Shown here in pieces: positions 52,128-62,175 of a DNA stretch of 64,000 nt. Made by a program: the position numbers and the translations under genes. Numbering within the stretch: the stretch's first letter is position 1; each line of letters begins with the position of its first letter. Origin of the DNA: an uncultured Victivallaceae bacterium (GTDB lineage Bacteria > Verrucomicrobiota > Lentisphaeria > Victivallales > Victivallaceae). Under the pieces are notes generated by a model. It worked only from the letters and a program-made list of their open reading frames with translations, did no database searches and was not told where the DNA came from. The stretch spans positions 89,793 through 153,792 of the forward strand of contig CALXXL010000005.1 in assembly GCA_944392655.1 (NCBI GenBank), in the 5' to 3' direction.

Positions 52128-52697
52128 TTATGTTAATTTGTCAAAATATTCAATCTGTTCATATTTGATCCGCAAAGTCTGGTCGCCGGAGTCAGCATTG
52201 TTGTCTGTACGCTGTAACACAAAGACTCCACGGTCAGGATACAGTTTGCGGATGGTGTCGATTGTATAGGTGTTGCCGGTTTTAGTGACCAGCGTAAACG
52301 GCCCGGGGCGCTCACCTTTCTCATCAGTAGTCAACGCGGCAAAAAAATCAAATTTATAACCCGCATCATCATCCGGCTCATCTTCCTCATCCTCCTCCGG
52401 AAGTTCAACCGGTTGCTGTTTCCCGGCCGCAACCGGCGTCGGAACGTAACCGTCACGGGGGGAAATCGCCGGAACTATTACCAGAGGAAAAATGTACGGC
52501 AGAACCATCCCCATGATAAAAAAAGCTATATCATTATAACCACGTCGCTCTCCGGCATCGGCCGATAATGCCGCACTGTATAGTATTATCAGCATTATAA
52601 CCGCCGTTCCAAGTACCACAGGCCACGATGGCAGGCCGGCCACAGTCTTCAGAAAATCACTGTTTAATCCCCACTCGTAAACAACAACATTTCCCAT
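52128..52697 (-). CDS. Membrane protein of unknown function
   Basis: The 189-aa product has two or three hydrophobic segments in its first 80 residues (WPVVLGTAVIMLIILYSAAL; FFIMGMVLPYIFPLVIV), a strongly acidic linker (ELPEEDEEDEPDDD) and a soluble C-terminal domain. It sits between tgt/102-aa gene and ileS. No family is recognised. Confidence 0.75.
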   Translation of the reverse strand: MGNVVVYEWGLNSDFLKTVAGLPSWPVVLGTAVIMLIILYSAALSADAGERRGYNDIAFFIMGMVLPYIFPLVIVPAISPRDGYVPTPVAAGKQQPVELPEEDEEDEPDDDAGYKFDFFAALTTDEKGERPGPFTLVTKTGNTYTIDTIRKLYPDRGVFVLQRTDNNADSGDQTLRIKYEQIEYFDKLT

Positions 52698-52796
52698 AAG
52701 CGCCTCAGTATCTGTTTAGTGGTTTCTGATTGAATTTCCCAATTAAACAATAATATAGCATGTTTTCCGGATTTTTTTCCGATCATTGCCGGAAAA

Positions 52797-54250
<1,454 letters not shown>

Positions 54251-54300
54251 TTAAATTTACAATAAAAAACCGTTTTTGCAACCGGATCTGCCGATTTTTC

Positions 54301-54329
54301 TTGAAGAAGAACGCTTATAATGCTATATT
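54301..54329 (+). promoter_or_regulatory. Promoter of the purF-like/aroA unit
   Basis: TTGAAG (54301-54306) and TATATT (54324-54329) are 17 bases apart. The leader before the ATG at 54413 would be about 77 bases, with GGAAGGAT upstream of the start. Confidence 0.5.
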
Positions 54330-54412
54330 ATCATACGCGAATTTTATCAGAAAACGAAGTGTGTTCCCCGGATGAACGTTGATTCGACGGGGCAGGGAAG
54401 GATAAGACGATT

Positions 54413-55846
54413 ATGGGCGGTTTTTTCGGTGTGGCGGCGAACTTTGATTGTGTTATGGATCTCTTTTACGGTATAGATTATCACTCTCACCTCGGAACCC
54501 GGCGCGGCGGAATGGCGGTCAACGACGCAAATGGACGGATTGTCCGGATTATTCACGATATAACCAACGCACAGTTCCGCTCAAAATTCGATGACGATCT
54601 CAACCGCTTCTGCGGAAATACCGGTATCGGCGTAATCAGCGATTATGAGGATCAGCCGCTTCTGGTTACCTCAAAACTTGGCCGGTTCGCCATCGCAACC
54701 GTCGGCAAAATCAATAATATGGACGAACTCTTCCATAAATTGCTCGATAACCGGTGCGCTCATTTTGCCGAATCATGCGAGGATGAACTCAATCCAACTG
54801 AACTGGTCGCTGCTCTCATAAGCCAGAGAGACTCATTTCTCGAGGGAATCAAATTCGCTCAGGAGGTGATCGACGGCTCGTGCAGTATCCTTATCCTCCA
54901 CGGCAATACCATATACGCCGCACGCGACTATTTCGGCCGCATTCCGGTTGTTATCGGCGAAAAAGAGGGGGCGTTCGCTGTAAGTATGGAAACGACCGCA
55001 TTCCCCAATCTCGATTACTCTTTTAAACGCGAACTCGGTCCGGGCGAAATTGTCCTTATTAATTCCGGCACCATCGAAACACTGCGCAAACCTCTGCCCA
55101 GAATGCAGATATGCGCTTTCCTCTGGGTGTATTACGGTTATCCGTCCAGTTCATACGAGGGGATCAACGCCGAAATGGTTCGCTATGCCAACGGCGCATC
55201 CATGGCCGCCAAAGAGAAGATGGATGTAGATACAATATGCGGTATCCCCGACTCCGGTATCGCTCATGCCATCGGCTACTCCAACTACTGCAAAATTCCA
55301 TATCAGCGGTCGTTTGTCAAATATACCCCGACCTGGCCGCGCAGCTTTATGCCGCAGAATCAGCAGGTGCGCAACCTCGTCGCCAAAATGAAACTTATCC
55401 CGGTAGAAGAACAGATCCGCGGCAAAAAACTGCTCTTCTGCGACGACTCAATCGTACGCGGTACCCAGTTCCGCGATACCGCAGCAAGACTCTATGAGTG
55501 CGGCGCAAAAGAGGTTCATATGCGTTCGGCATGTCCTCCGCTAGTCTACGGCTGCAAGTTCCTCAACTTCTCCCGCTCCCGCGCCGCGCTGGATCTGGCC
55601 GCACGCCGCGCAATCCAGGAGCTGGAGGGCGAAGGTTTTTCTGAAGACAAGGTCAAGGATTACCTGGTATACGGGTCGGAAAAATACAACGCTATGGTGG
55701 AAGTTATCCGCCGCAACCTCAATTTGACCTCACTTAAATTCCAGTCGCTCGACGATCTTATCGCCGCTATCGGTCTGCCCAAGGAGCAGGTGTGCACATA
55801 CTGCTGGGACGGCTGCGAATATTGCAAAGGCGAAGAAAATAAATGA
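54413..55846 (+). CDS. Amidophosphoribosyltransferase-like protein without N-terminal Cys
   Basis: The 477-aa product aligns by motif with PurF: an Ntn-type glutaminase domain (DYHSHLGTRRGGMAV) and a PRTase domain with KKLLFCDDSIVRGTQF (PRPP loop). The N-terminus is MGGFFGVAAN, whereas active PurF exposes Cys after Met removal (MCGI...). Gly replaces the nucleophile, so glutamine hydrolysis should be lost. It could use ammonia or act on another substrate. It overlaps aroA by 4 bases. Other bacteria also have MGGFFG-type homologues beside a genuine PurF, so this one is probably a paralogue. Confidence 0.85.
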   Translation: MGGFFGVAANFDCVMDLFYGIDYHSHLGTRRGGMAVNDANGRIVRIIHDITNAQFRSKFDDDLNRFCGNTGIGVISDYEDQPLLVTSKLGRFAIATVGKINNMDELFHKLLDNRCAHFAESCEDELNPTELVAALISQRDSFLEGIKFAQEVIDGSCSILILHGNTIYAARDYFGRIPVVIGEKEGAFAVSMETTAFPNLDYSFKRELGPGEIVLINSGTIETLRKPLPRMQICAFLWVYYGYPSSSYEGINAEMVRYANGASMAAKEKMDVDTICGIPDSGIAHAIGYSNYCKIPYQRSFVKYTPTWPRSFMPQNQQVRNLVAKMKLIPVEEQIRGKKLLFCDDSIVRGTQFRDTAARLYECGAKEVHMRSACPPLVYGCKFLNFSRSRAALDLAARRAIQELEGEGFSEDKVKDYLVYGSEKYNAMVEVIRRNLNLTSLKFQSLDDLIAAIGLPKEQVCTYCWDGCEYCKGEENK

Positions 55847-57108
55847 ACCTTATTGTAAGACCTTCTGAAATAACCGGACGCGTCGCCGTTCCCGGTTCCA
55901 AATCCCATACCATCCGGGCCGTTGCCGCGGCTCTGGCCGCCGGCGGGGAGAGCATTGTTCACGCTCCACTGATTTCCGCCGATACCATCTCTACCTTGAA
56001 CGCCGCCGAACGGCTCGGCGCAAAAGTTGTACGCGGAGAGGATTGCTGGCGGATTACCGGTACCGGCGGAGATTTCAACGTAATTGACGATAAGCTCGAT
56101 ATGGGCAACTCCGGTACCGGACTGAGAATACTCTCGGCCATCGCCGCAACCGGAAAACATCCGGTTAATTTTGACGGCGACGACTCTTTGCGCGGACGGC
56201 TGATGAAGCCGCTGCTTGACGCTATGGCTCAGCTGGGGGTGAAATATTCCGCCGAAAAGTGTCCGCTTACCATCTCCGGACCATTGCACGGCGGAAAGGT
56301 GTCTATCGAGGCGCCAAGTTCACAGTTCCTCACAGCTCTGCTTTTCGCTTTGCCAATGGCGGAAGAGGATAGCGAGATTACCGTAACTCTTTTGCACGAG
56401 GCTCCATATGTCGGCATAACCCTTAAATGGCTGAAAATGTGCGGTATAGAGTTTGAAGGCTCAAGCGATTATATGCATTTTGTCATTCCGGGAGGACAGA
56501 GGTTCCGCCCGTTTGAAACAGTTATTCCCGCCGACTTCTCCACCGCCGCTTTCCCGCTGGTTGCCGCAACAATTGCCGGCAAAGAGAGCGTTGAGATCGC
56601 CAATCTGGATTTTGATGACGTGCAGGGCGATAAGGCGGTATTCGATTTGATGACCACCCTTGGTGCGGATATTCAACGCTCCCCGGGACACTGTCTGGTA
56701 AAGCCGGCGGAGATTTGCGGCGCCGACCTTGATTTGAACGCAACTCCGGATGCACTGCCGATTCTCGCCGTGGCCGGAGCATGTTCAAGCGGCGTTACCC
56801 GGCTGCTCAACGTTCCGCAGGCCCGGTTGAAAGAGAGCGACAGAATAAGCTGTATGACCTGCGAATTGCGCAAAATGGGTGCGGAGGTTGAAGAATTGGA
56901 TGACGGAATGGTTATTCATGGCGGCAAACTTCACGGCGCTGAACTGGAAAGCTACGGTGATCACCGCATCGCCATGGCTCTAGCGGTAGCCGCTCTGACC
57001 GCTTCAACGCCAAGCGTGATTAAAGACGCGGAATGCGCCGCAGTGACTTATCCCGGTTTTGTGGAGGATTTCCACAGAATGGGCGCAGATTTTGAACTGG
57101 TTAAATAG
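55843..57108 (+). CDS. aroA: 3-phosphoshikimate 1-carboxyvinyltransferase (EPSP synthase)
   Basis: The 421-aa product has GSKSHTIRAVAAALAAG (PEP and substrate Lys/Ser), MGNSGTGLRILSAI, PSSQFLTALLFALPM, RLKESDRISCM and GDHRIAMALAVAAL. It joins PEP to shikimate-3-phosphate in chorismate synthesis. It starts with an ATGA overlap on the purF-like gene and is probably co-transcribed. Confidence 0.94.
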   Translation: MNLIVRPSEITGRVAVPGSKSHTIRAVAAALAAGGESIVHAPLISADTISTLNAAERLGAKVVRGEDCWRITGTGGDFNVIDDKLDMGNSGTGLRILSAIAATGKHPVNFDGDDSLRGRLMKPLLDAMAQLGVKYSAEKCPLTISGPLHGGKVSIEAPSSQFLTALLFALPMAEEDSEITVTLLHEAPYVGITLKWLKMCGIEFEGSSDYMHFVIPGGQRFRPFETVIPADFSTAAFPLVAATIAGKESVEIANLDFDDVQGDKAVFDLMTTLGADIQRSPGHCLVKPAEICGADLDLNATPDALPILAVAGACSSGVTRLLNVPQARLKESDRISCMTCELRKMGAEVEELDDGMVIHGGKLHGAELESYGDHRIAMALAVAALTASTPSVIKDAECAAVTYPGFVEDFHRMGADFELVK

Positions 57109-57187
57109 CAGGATGAAATTTTTTTCAATGCTCCTTTTTTGAGCTTGAATGAGCTAAAAACCAGCGGGCAGGGGACAATAAAAAAGT

Positions 57188-57215
57188 TTGCTTTTTTTTT
57201 CATCTATGCTATTTT
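57188..57215 (+). promoter_or_regulatory. Possible promoter of accD
   Basis: TTGCTT (57188-57193) and TATTTT (57210-57215) are 16 bases apart in a T-rich gap between aroA and accD. Confidence 0.35.
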
Positions 57216-57261
57216 ATTGTAAACTTTGGTACAAACGATAACACAAAAAAGGCTTGGGAAG

Positions 57262-58116
57262 ATGTCTTTTTTTAATACTGGAAAATATGCCACCGTCCGG
57301 CTTAATATCGAGCCGCACTGCCGGCGCATGGAGGTGCCGGCCGGGACATGGATCAAATGCAAAGAGTGCGGCCGCACCCTGTATGCTGATCAACTCGAAC
57401 AGAATCTGAACGTTTGCCCTCATTGCGGCAACCATCTGGCAATGACCGCCAATAAGAGAATTGAACTGATTACCGACCCGGATTCTTTTGAGGAAATGGA
57501 CGCCGGAATGCACTCTACCGACCCGCTGGAATTTGTCGACTCCCAGCCTTATCCCAAGCGTTTGAGCTCCAGCGAAAAGAAGACCGGTATGAACGAGGCC
57601 GTGGTTTGCGGCAAGGCTGCTCTGAATGGACGCAAATATATGCTCGGCGTAATGGATTTCCGGTTTATGGGCGCAAGTATGGGATCGGTGGTCGGCGAGA
57701 AAATTACCCGTATGCTTGAACGCGCCGCAGATGAAAAATGCCCCGCCGTAATCGTTTCCGCTTCCGGAGGCGCTCGTATGCAGGAGGGAATCCTCTCTTT
57801 GATGCAGATGGCGAAAACATGTGCCGCTGTTGAACGGCTGCATGCGGCAAGACAGTCGTTCATCGTGATTATGACCCACCCGACCTACGGCGGCGTTACC
57901 GCAAGTTTCGCCAGCTTGGGCGATGTGATATTTGCCGAACCAAAGGCGATGATCGGTTTCGCCGGGCCGAGAGTTATTCAGGAAACTACCAACTCAAAAC
58001 TGCCGGAAGGATTCCAGACCGCGGAGTTCCTTCTCGAAAAAGGTATGATCGACCGCGTAATTGAACGCAAAAATTTACGGCGGGAGTTGAGTTTGTGCCT
58101 TGAATATCTTTCATAG
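57262..58116 (+). CDS. accD: Acetyl-CoA carboxylase carboxyltransferase subunit beta
   Basis: The 284-aa product has the AccD zinc finger (CKECGRTLY and CPHCGNH), then the crotonase-like carboxyltransferase core with SASGGARMQEG and THPTYGGVTASFA. It transfers carboxyl from biotin to acetyl-CoA with the alpha subunit, encoded elsewhere. The start at 57262 (MSFFNTGKY) is preferred to a TTG at 57226. GGGAAG is close upstream. Confidence 0.94.
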   Translation: MSFFNTGKYATVRLNIEPHCRRMEVPAGTWIKCKECGRTLYADQLEQNLNVCPHCGNHLAMTANKRIELITDPDSFEEMDAGMHSTDPLEFVDSQPYPKRLSSSEKKTGMNEAVVCGKAALNGRKYMLGVMDFRFMGASMGSVVGEKITRMLERAADEKCPAVIVSASGGARMQEGILSLMQMAKTCAAVERLHAARQSFIVIMTHPTYGGVTASFASLGDVIFAEPKAMIGFAGPRVIQETTNSKLPEGFQTAEFLLEKGMIDRVIERKNLRRELSLCLEYLS

Positions 58117-58156
58117 CTGTGCTATTGTATTGAATATTCTGTTTCGGTGTTTTGTC

Positions 58157-58262
58157 GCCGGGCCGGACCCCGTGCGCTGTAATTGTGCTAACCGAGTCAG
58201 GTGGGGAACCAAGCAGCTCTACGCAACAATGCAGGTGCTCGCGGTAATCTGGTCCGGCGGCT
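58157..58262 (+). ncRNA. ffs: Signal recognition particle RNA (4.5S-like)
   Basis: A long hairpin of about 105 bases: the 5' arm GCCGGGCCGGACC (58158-58170) pairs with GGTCCGGCGGC (58251-58261). The apex carries the conserved Ffh-binding block GTCAGGTGG-GGAA-CCAAGCAGC, with a GGAA tetraloop and the asymmetric internal loop AGCA. A T run follows directly (58262-58268), acting as terminator. Possible promoter TTGAAT (58100-58105) and TATTGT (58123-58128) are 17 bases apart at the end of accD. It works with Ffh and FtsY in membrane protein targeting. Confidence 0.88.
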
Positions 58263-58308
58263 TTTTTTATGGTAATGATTGGTTTTACAGATCGGTGAGG
58301 ATTGCAAA

Positions 58309-59112
58309 ATGGCTAACCGTCCGGATAAACGCGCCGCAGATCAGCTGCGACGCATAAAAATAAGAAAAGATTATCTCAATAATCCGCTCTCCAGCGTTAT
58401 GATCGAGTTCGGACGCACACGGCTGATCTGCGCCGTGAGCGTGGAGCACGCCGTTCCGCAGTGGATGCGTAATCAGAAGAAAAGCGGCGGATGGCTTACA
58501 TGCGAATACGATATGCTGCCGGCATCCACCCGCGAACGCAATAAGAGAGATATCACCAATGGCCGGCCAAATGGACGCAGTATGGAGATTCAGAGATTGA
58601 TCGGGCGTTCTCTCCGCTCGGTGGTAGACCTGGAGGCACTCGGCCAGAATACTGTGTATATTGACTGCGACGTGATCGACGCCGACGGCGGTACCAGATG
58701 CGCCGGAATATGCGGCGCCAGCGTGGCGTTTCAACTCGCTTTGAATTCGGCTTTCGCTAAACGCAACTTTTCAGGACAGGTGATGCGCGAGAGCATCGCC
58801 GCCGTAAGCGTCGGCATTGTCAACGGGGAACCTGTGCTGGATTTGAACTATGCCGAGGACTCCCAGGCGGAGGTCGATATGAATGTGGTAATGACGGAAT
58901 CTGGTAAAATTGTCGAAATTCAGGGAACCGCAGAACGGGCTCCGTTCAGCCGCGCCCAGTTCAACGAGCTGATGGATCTCGCCGAACACGGCTTGAAGCA
59001 GATTTTTGAAATTCAACGCAAGGTTATTGCCGGCGAAGAACCGGAGAAAAACGATTCGAAAAAGAGTGAACTTGGACGGATGAGCGACGCTTTTTCCGGC
59101 ATAAATCTATAA
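58309..59112 (+). CDS. rph: Ribonuclease PH
   Basis: The 267-aa product has the RNase PH phosphorolytic fold: ADQLRRIKI, VMIEFGRTRLICAVSVE, WLTCEYDMLPAST, RSMEIQRLIGRSLRSVVDL and DCDVIDADGGTRCAG. It trims tRNA 3' ends with phosphate. The ATG at 58309 has GGTGAGGA upstream. The longer TTG reading overlaps the SRP RNA region and is rejected. A C-terminal extension of about 20 charged residues is present. Confidence 0.95.
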   Translation: MANRPDKRAADQLRRIKIRKDYLNNPLSSVMIEFGRTRLICAVSVEHAVPQWMRNQKKSGGWLTCEYDMLPASTRERNKRDITNGRPNGRSMEIQRLIGRSLRSVVDLEALGQNTVYIDCDVIDADGGTRCAGICGASVAFQLALNSAFAKRNFSGQVMRESIAAVSVGIVNGEPVLDLNYAEDSQAEVDMNVVMTESGKIVEIQGTAERAPFSRAQFNELMDLAEHGLKQIFEIQRKVIAGEEPEKNDSKKSELGRMSDAFSGINL

Positions 59113-59129
59113 AATTTACAAGTGAGAGC

Positions 59130-61097
59130 ATGAGCGAGTATCAGGTAATAGCGAGAAAGTGGCGGCCGCAGAGATTCTGCGACGTGGTGGGGCAGGAACA
59201 TATTATCCGCACCCTTAAAAACGCTATACGTTCAGAACGAACCGCTCACGCATATTTGTTCGTCGGGCCGCGCGGCGTGGGTAAAACCACTACCGCACGC
59301 ATATTTGCCAAGGCGTTGAACTGTACCAATCCGCAGGATGGCGAACCGTGCTGCGAGTGCGAATCGTGCCGCGCTATCGCTCAGGACTGCTCGCTCGATG
59401 TAATAGAGATCGACGCTGCAAGCCGCAACTCCGCTGAATATATGCGCGAACTCTCTGAAGAGGTTATGCATCTGCCCGTGGCGGGGCGTTACAAAATATA
59501 TATCATTGACGAAGTTCACATGCTCTCGAAAACCGCATGGAACGCTCTGCTCAAAACAGTTGAAGAGCCGCCGCCGCATATCAAATTCATCTTCGCCACT
59601 ACCGAGGCGCATCAGGTGTTGCCGACTATCGTATCGCGCTGTCAGAGATTTGATTTGCAGCCGATCAGTACCAGGCTTATTCTGGACAGGTTGGCGCTGA
59701 TCGCGGATAAAGAGGGGGTGAAAGTCTCTTCCGGTGCACTCGAGGCAATTGCCCGGGCCGCCAATGGCGGTATGCGCGACGCCCAGTCTCTGCTCGATCA
59801 GATGATCGCTTTTTTTGCCGGAAGCGGAACCGGAGAGATTTCTGAAAGTCAGGTGTTGGAACTGTTCGGATTGACCGCCGGAGAGGAGCTTGAGGAGATA
59901 GTTTCCGCTCTGTTGAACAATGCCCCGGGCAGGGCGGTCAGCGGTATCGCAAAACTCGCTAAACGGGGACGCAATCTGGAAATCCTTTTCAACGATATTC
60001 TGGAAACCCTGCGAGGCGTGGAGCTGGTGATGCTGCTGCCGGAGCCGGGCGAAGTTTTGAATGCCGATCAGGAGCAGCTGGAGCATTTGCGGCGGTTGGC
60101 CGGGGGGAGCCGGCCGGGAGTTGTCCGGTCGCTTCTGGAGTCACTATCACCTGTCGGCAGAATTCTGCATGATGCTTTGAATAAACAGATTTTTCTTGAA
60201 ACTATCCTGCTTAAGGCAGTGCGGCAGGCTCATGCGGTTAAACTTGAGGATATTTTAGCCCGACTCAACCAGCTGCGCAGCGCGGGAGAACTCGAATTTA
60301 TGGAAAAACTGCCGCCGCCGGTTCCGGGACTGGGAGATTATCAGCCTGAAATTGAACGCAGGCAGGACAATGCAATTGCAGAGAGTATCAAGGTAAATAC
60401 TCCACCAGAGGCGACTATCGCCGCTCCGGTTAAGGAACCTGAAGCTGAGCCGCCCCAAAAGGAGGCGGTCCGTAATTCAGCTAATCCTGACCACGGTGTA
60501 AAAACACTCGACGGTACCCTGTTGTGGGAGAAGATCGTGGCCGATTCGGCTCCGGATTTGCCAGTTGAATGGCAGACCAGGCTGACCAATGCCGAAGTGG
60601 AAAAATATGAGGATTCTACTTTGACCGTAAAACTGCCGTTTGATCCGGCAGACAGGATAGCGCAGGAGGATCTGCGCACAATTGAGGCACAACTGCTCTC
60701 TTCCATGCAGAATATTACCGGAAACTGGGCCGGAATGCTGCTGCTCGATTATCCGGAACCTTCAGTATTTGAGCCGGAGGAGCATTTAATCGAACCGGAA
60801 CCGGAAAAAGTGATGCCCGCAGAAGTTGATCTGGCCGCACCGGCTCCGCCGATTGAGGCCGCTATAAATAGCAGCGTAAACACTCCCGCACCTCCACCAC
60901 CGGAGGATGACGAGGAAGAGTCTACGGATGATGTCGATAGCGACAGCTCTTCCGGCGAAGAGGAAGAGACTATGCCTGAAATGCACAGCAGTCTTATCGG
61001 CGATCCCGAGGAATACCGCAAGGCGTGCAATAACCCGGCAGTGCGGATGATTGATGACCTCTTTGGAGGTAATGTGGTTGAAATTCACTCTATATGA
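59130..61097 (+). CDS. dnaX: DNA polymerase III gamma/tau subunit
   Basis: The 655-aa product begins YQVIARKWRPQRFCDVVGQ, with Walker A GPRGVGKTTTARIF, zinc Cys (CTNPQDGEPCCECESC), IDEVHMLSK and SRC-type TIVSRCQRFD. The C-terminal 280 residues are Pro/Glu-rich and acidic (EEESTDDVDSDSSSGEEEE). It is the clamp-loader motor. I see no clear A-rich slippery site with a hairpin that would make a short gamma form. The ybaB and recR genes follow, a usual order. Confidence 0.95.
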   Translation: MSEYQVIARKWRPQRFCDVVGQEHIIRTLKNAIRSERTAHAYLFVGPRGVGKTTTARIFAKALNCTNPQDGEPCCECESCRAIAQDCSLDVIEIDAASRNSAEYMRELSEEVMHLPVAGRYKIYIIDEVHMLSKTAWNALLKTVEEPPPHIKFIFATTEAHQVLPTIVSRCQRFDLQPISTRLILDRLALIADKEGVKVSSGALEAIARAANGGMRDAQSLLDQMIAFFAGSGTGEISESQVLELFGLTAGEELEEIVSALLNNAPGRAVSGIAKLAKRGRNLEILFNDILETLRGVELVMLLPEPGEVLNADQEQLEHLRRLAGGSRPGVVRSLLESLSPVGRILHDALNKQIFLETILLKAVRQAHAVKLEDILARLNQLRSAGELEFMEKLPPPVPGLGDYQPEIERRQDNAIAESIKVNTPPEATIAAPVKEPEAEPPQKEAVRNSANPDHGVKTLDGTLLWEKIVADSAPDLPVEWQTRLTNAEVEKYEDSTLTVKLPFDPADRIAQEDLRTIEAQLLSSMQNITGNWAGMLLLDYPEPSVFEPEEHLIEPEPEKVMPAEVDLAAPAPPIEAAINSSVNTPAPPPPEDDEEESTDDVDSDSSSGEEEETMPEMHSSLIGDPEEYRKACNNPAVRMIDDLFGGNVVEIHSI

Positions 61098-61131
61098 TAG
61101 TATGAAATATAAAATATAAGGAGTTATACAG

Positions 61132-61449
61132 ATGTTCGGAAATCTTGGCGAAATGGCCGGAATGCTGAAAAAAGCTAAAGAGATGCAGGCCAATATGAAG
61201 AAAATTAAAGAGGATATGGCCAACAGTGAATTTGAAGGTTCGTCCGGCGGCGACAAGGTTCGCGTAATCGTCTCCGGCGATCTGCGGGTGCAGGCGGTAT
61301 ATGTTGATAACGACGCATGCAGCGACCCCGCAACGCTGGCGGAACTCTTTCAATTGGCCGCTAACGCCGCTCTGGATAACGCAAAAGGAACATTGCAGCG
61401 CAAAATGAGCGAGGCTGCCGGCGGCGTGGATCTCTCCGGACTGCTTTAA
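61132..61449 (+). CDS. ybaB: YbaB/EbfC nucleoid-associated protein
   Basis: The 105-aa product has the typical long N-terminal helix (MAGMLKKAKEMQANMKKIK), a small beta sheet and a C-terminal helix with ANAALDNAKGTLQRKM. It is a DNA-binding dimer. AAGGAG lies before the ATG. It sits between dnaX and recR as in many bacteria. Confidence 0.94.
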   Translation: MFGNLGEMAGMLKKAKEMQANMKKIKEDMANSEFEGSSGGDKVRVIVSGDLRVQAVYVDNDACSDPATLAELFQLAANAALDNAKGTLQRKMSEAAGGVDLSGLL

Positions 61450-61451
61450 TA

Positions 61452-62060
61452 ATGGAAAATTATCCCGAAGCTCTGACCGCATTGATCGATGGACTGAAAC
61501 AGCTGCCCGGCGTCGGGCGGCGTTCAGCCGAGCGCATGGCCATGGCTATGCTGAAATGGCCGGAGGAGAATTTAAGAGAGTTCGGCGAAGTGATTGCCGC
61601 TTTGCCGGATCGTATCAGCCGTTGCCCCGTATGCGGTAATATCGCCGGACAGCAGGGGCTTTGTGCAGTATGTGCCGCACCCAACCGGGTGCGGACACAG
61701 ATATGCGTGGTGGAGGATGTAAGTCAGCTTCTGATAATTGAAAAATCAGGCGCATATCGCGGACTTTATCATGTATTGGGCGGTAAACTTTCGCCACTGA
61801 ACAATATGGGCGAAGAGGATTTGAATATCGCAGCCCTCTCTGCACGCATAGAGCAGGGCGGGGTTGAGGAGCTTATTATCGCTCTGGGCGGCGATGTGGA
61901 GGCGCGCGCCACCGGATTTATGCTGGCGGATAAGTATTCCGCTCCCGGAATAAAGGTTACTGTGCTGGCGCAGGGGTTGCCGGCCGGAGCCAATTTGACC
62001 TATGCTGACAGCGCAACCATTAATGCCGCATTATCCCACCGGCGCAATATTGGTGAATAA
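61452..62060 (+). CDS. recR: Recombination mediator RecR
   Basis: The 202-aa product has an N-terminal helix-hairpin-helix (LKQLPGVGRRSAERMA), a C4 zinc finger (CPVCGNIAGQQGLCAVC), a Toprim domain (ICVVEDVSQLLIIEKSGAYRGLYHVLGG) and a C-terminal helix. It works with RecF/RecO in gap repair. The start is 2 bases after the ybaB stop. Confidence 0.96.
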   Translation: MENYPEALTALIDGLKQLPGVGRRSAERMAMAMLKWPEENLREFGEVIAALPDRISRCPVCGNIAGQQGLCAVCAAPNRVRTQICVVEDVSQLLIIEKSGAYRGLYHVLGGKLSPLNNMGEEDLNIAALSARIEQGGVEELIIALGGDVEARATGFMLADKYSAPGIKVTVLAQGLPAGANLTYADSATINAALSHRRNIGE

Positions 62061-62175
62061 CCATAAGTAGAAATTCCACTTTTTTCCACCTATCTTCAGA
62101 GTAGATAGTTTGACAATATATAATTGCGCATTACCTTTCTTAAAGATTCTTGAACTTTATATAAGGAAGATGACT

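Noticed and set aside
50637..52136. 499-codon open frame on the plus strand opposite ileS
   Set aside because: It is the shadow of the GC-rich ileS gene, with Arg/Val-rich low-quality translation, no ribosome site and no domain.
58100..58357. Short plus-strand open frame between accD and rph
   Set aside because: It lies across the SRP RNA and its T-run and has no ribosome site. The RNA explains the sequence.
62110..62145. TTGACA at 62110 as promoter of the glycosidase-like gene
   Set aside because: No acceptable -10 box lies 16-18 bases downstream. A TATAAT lies too close, so I do not annotate it.
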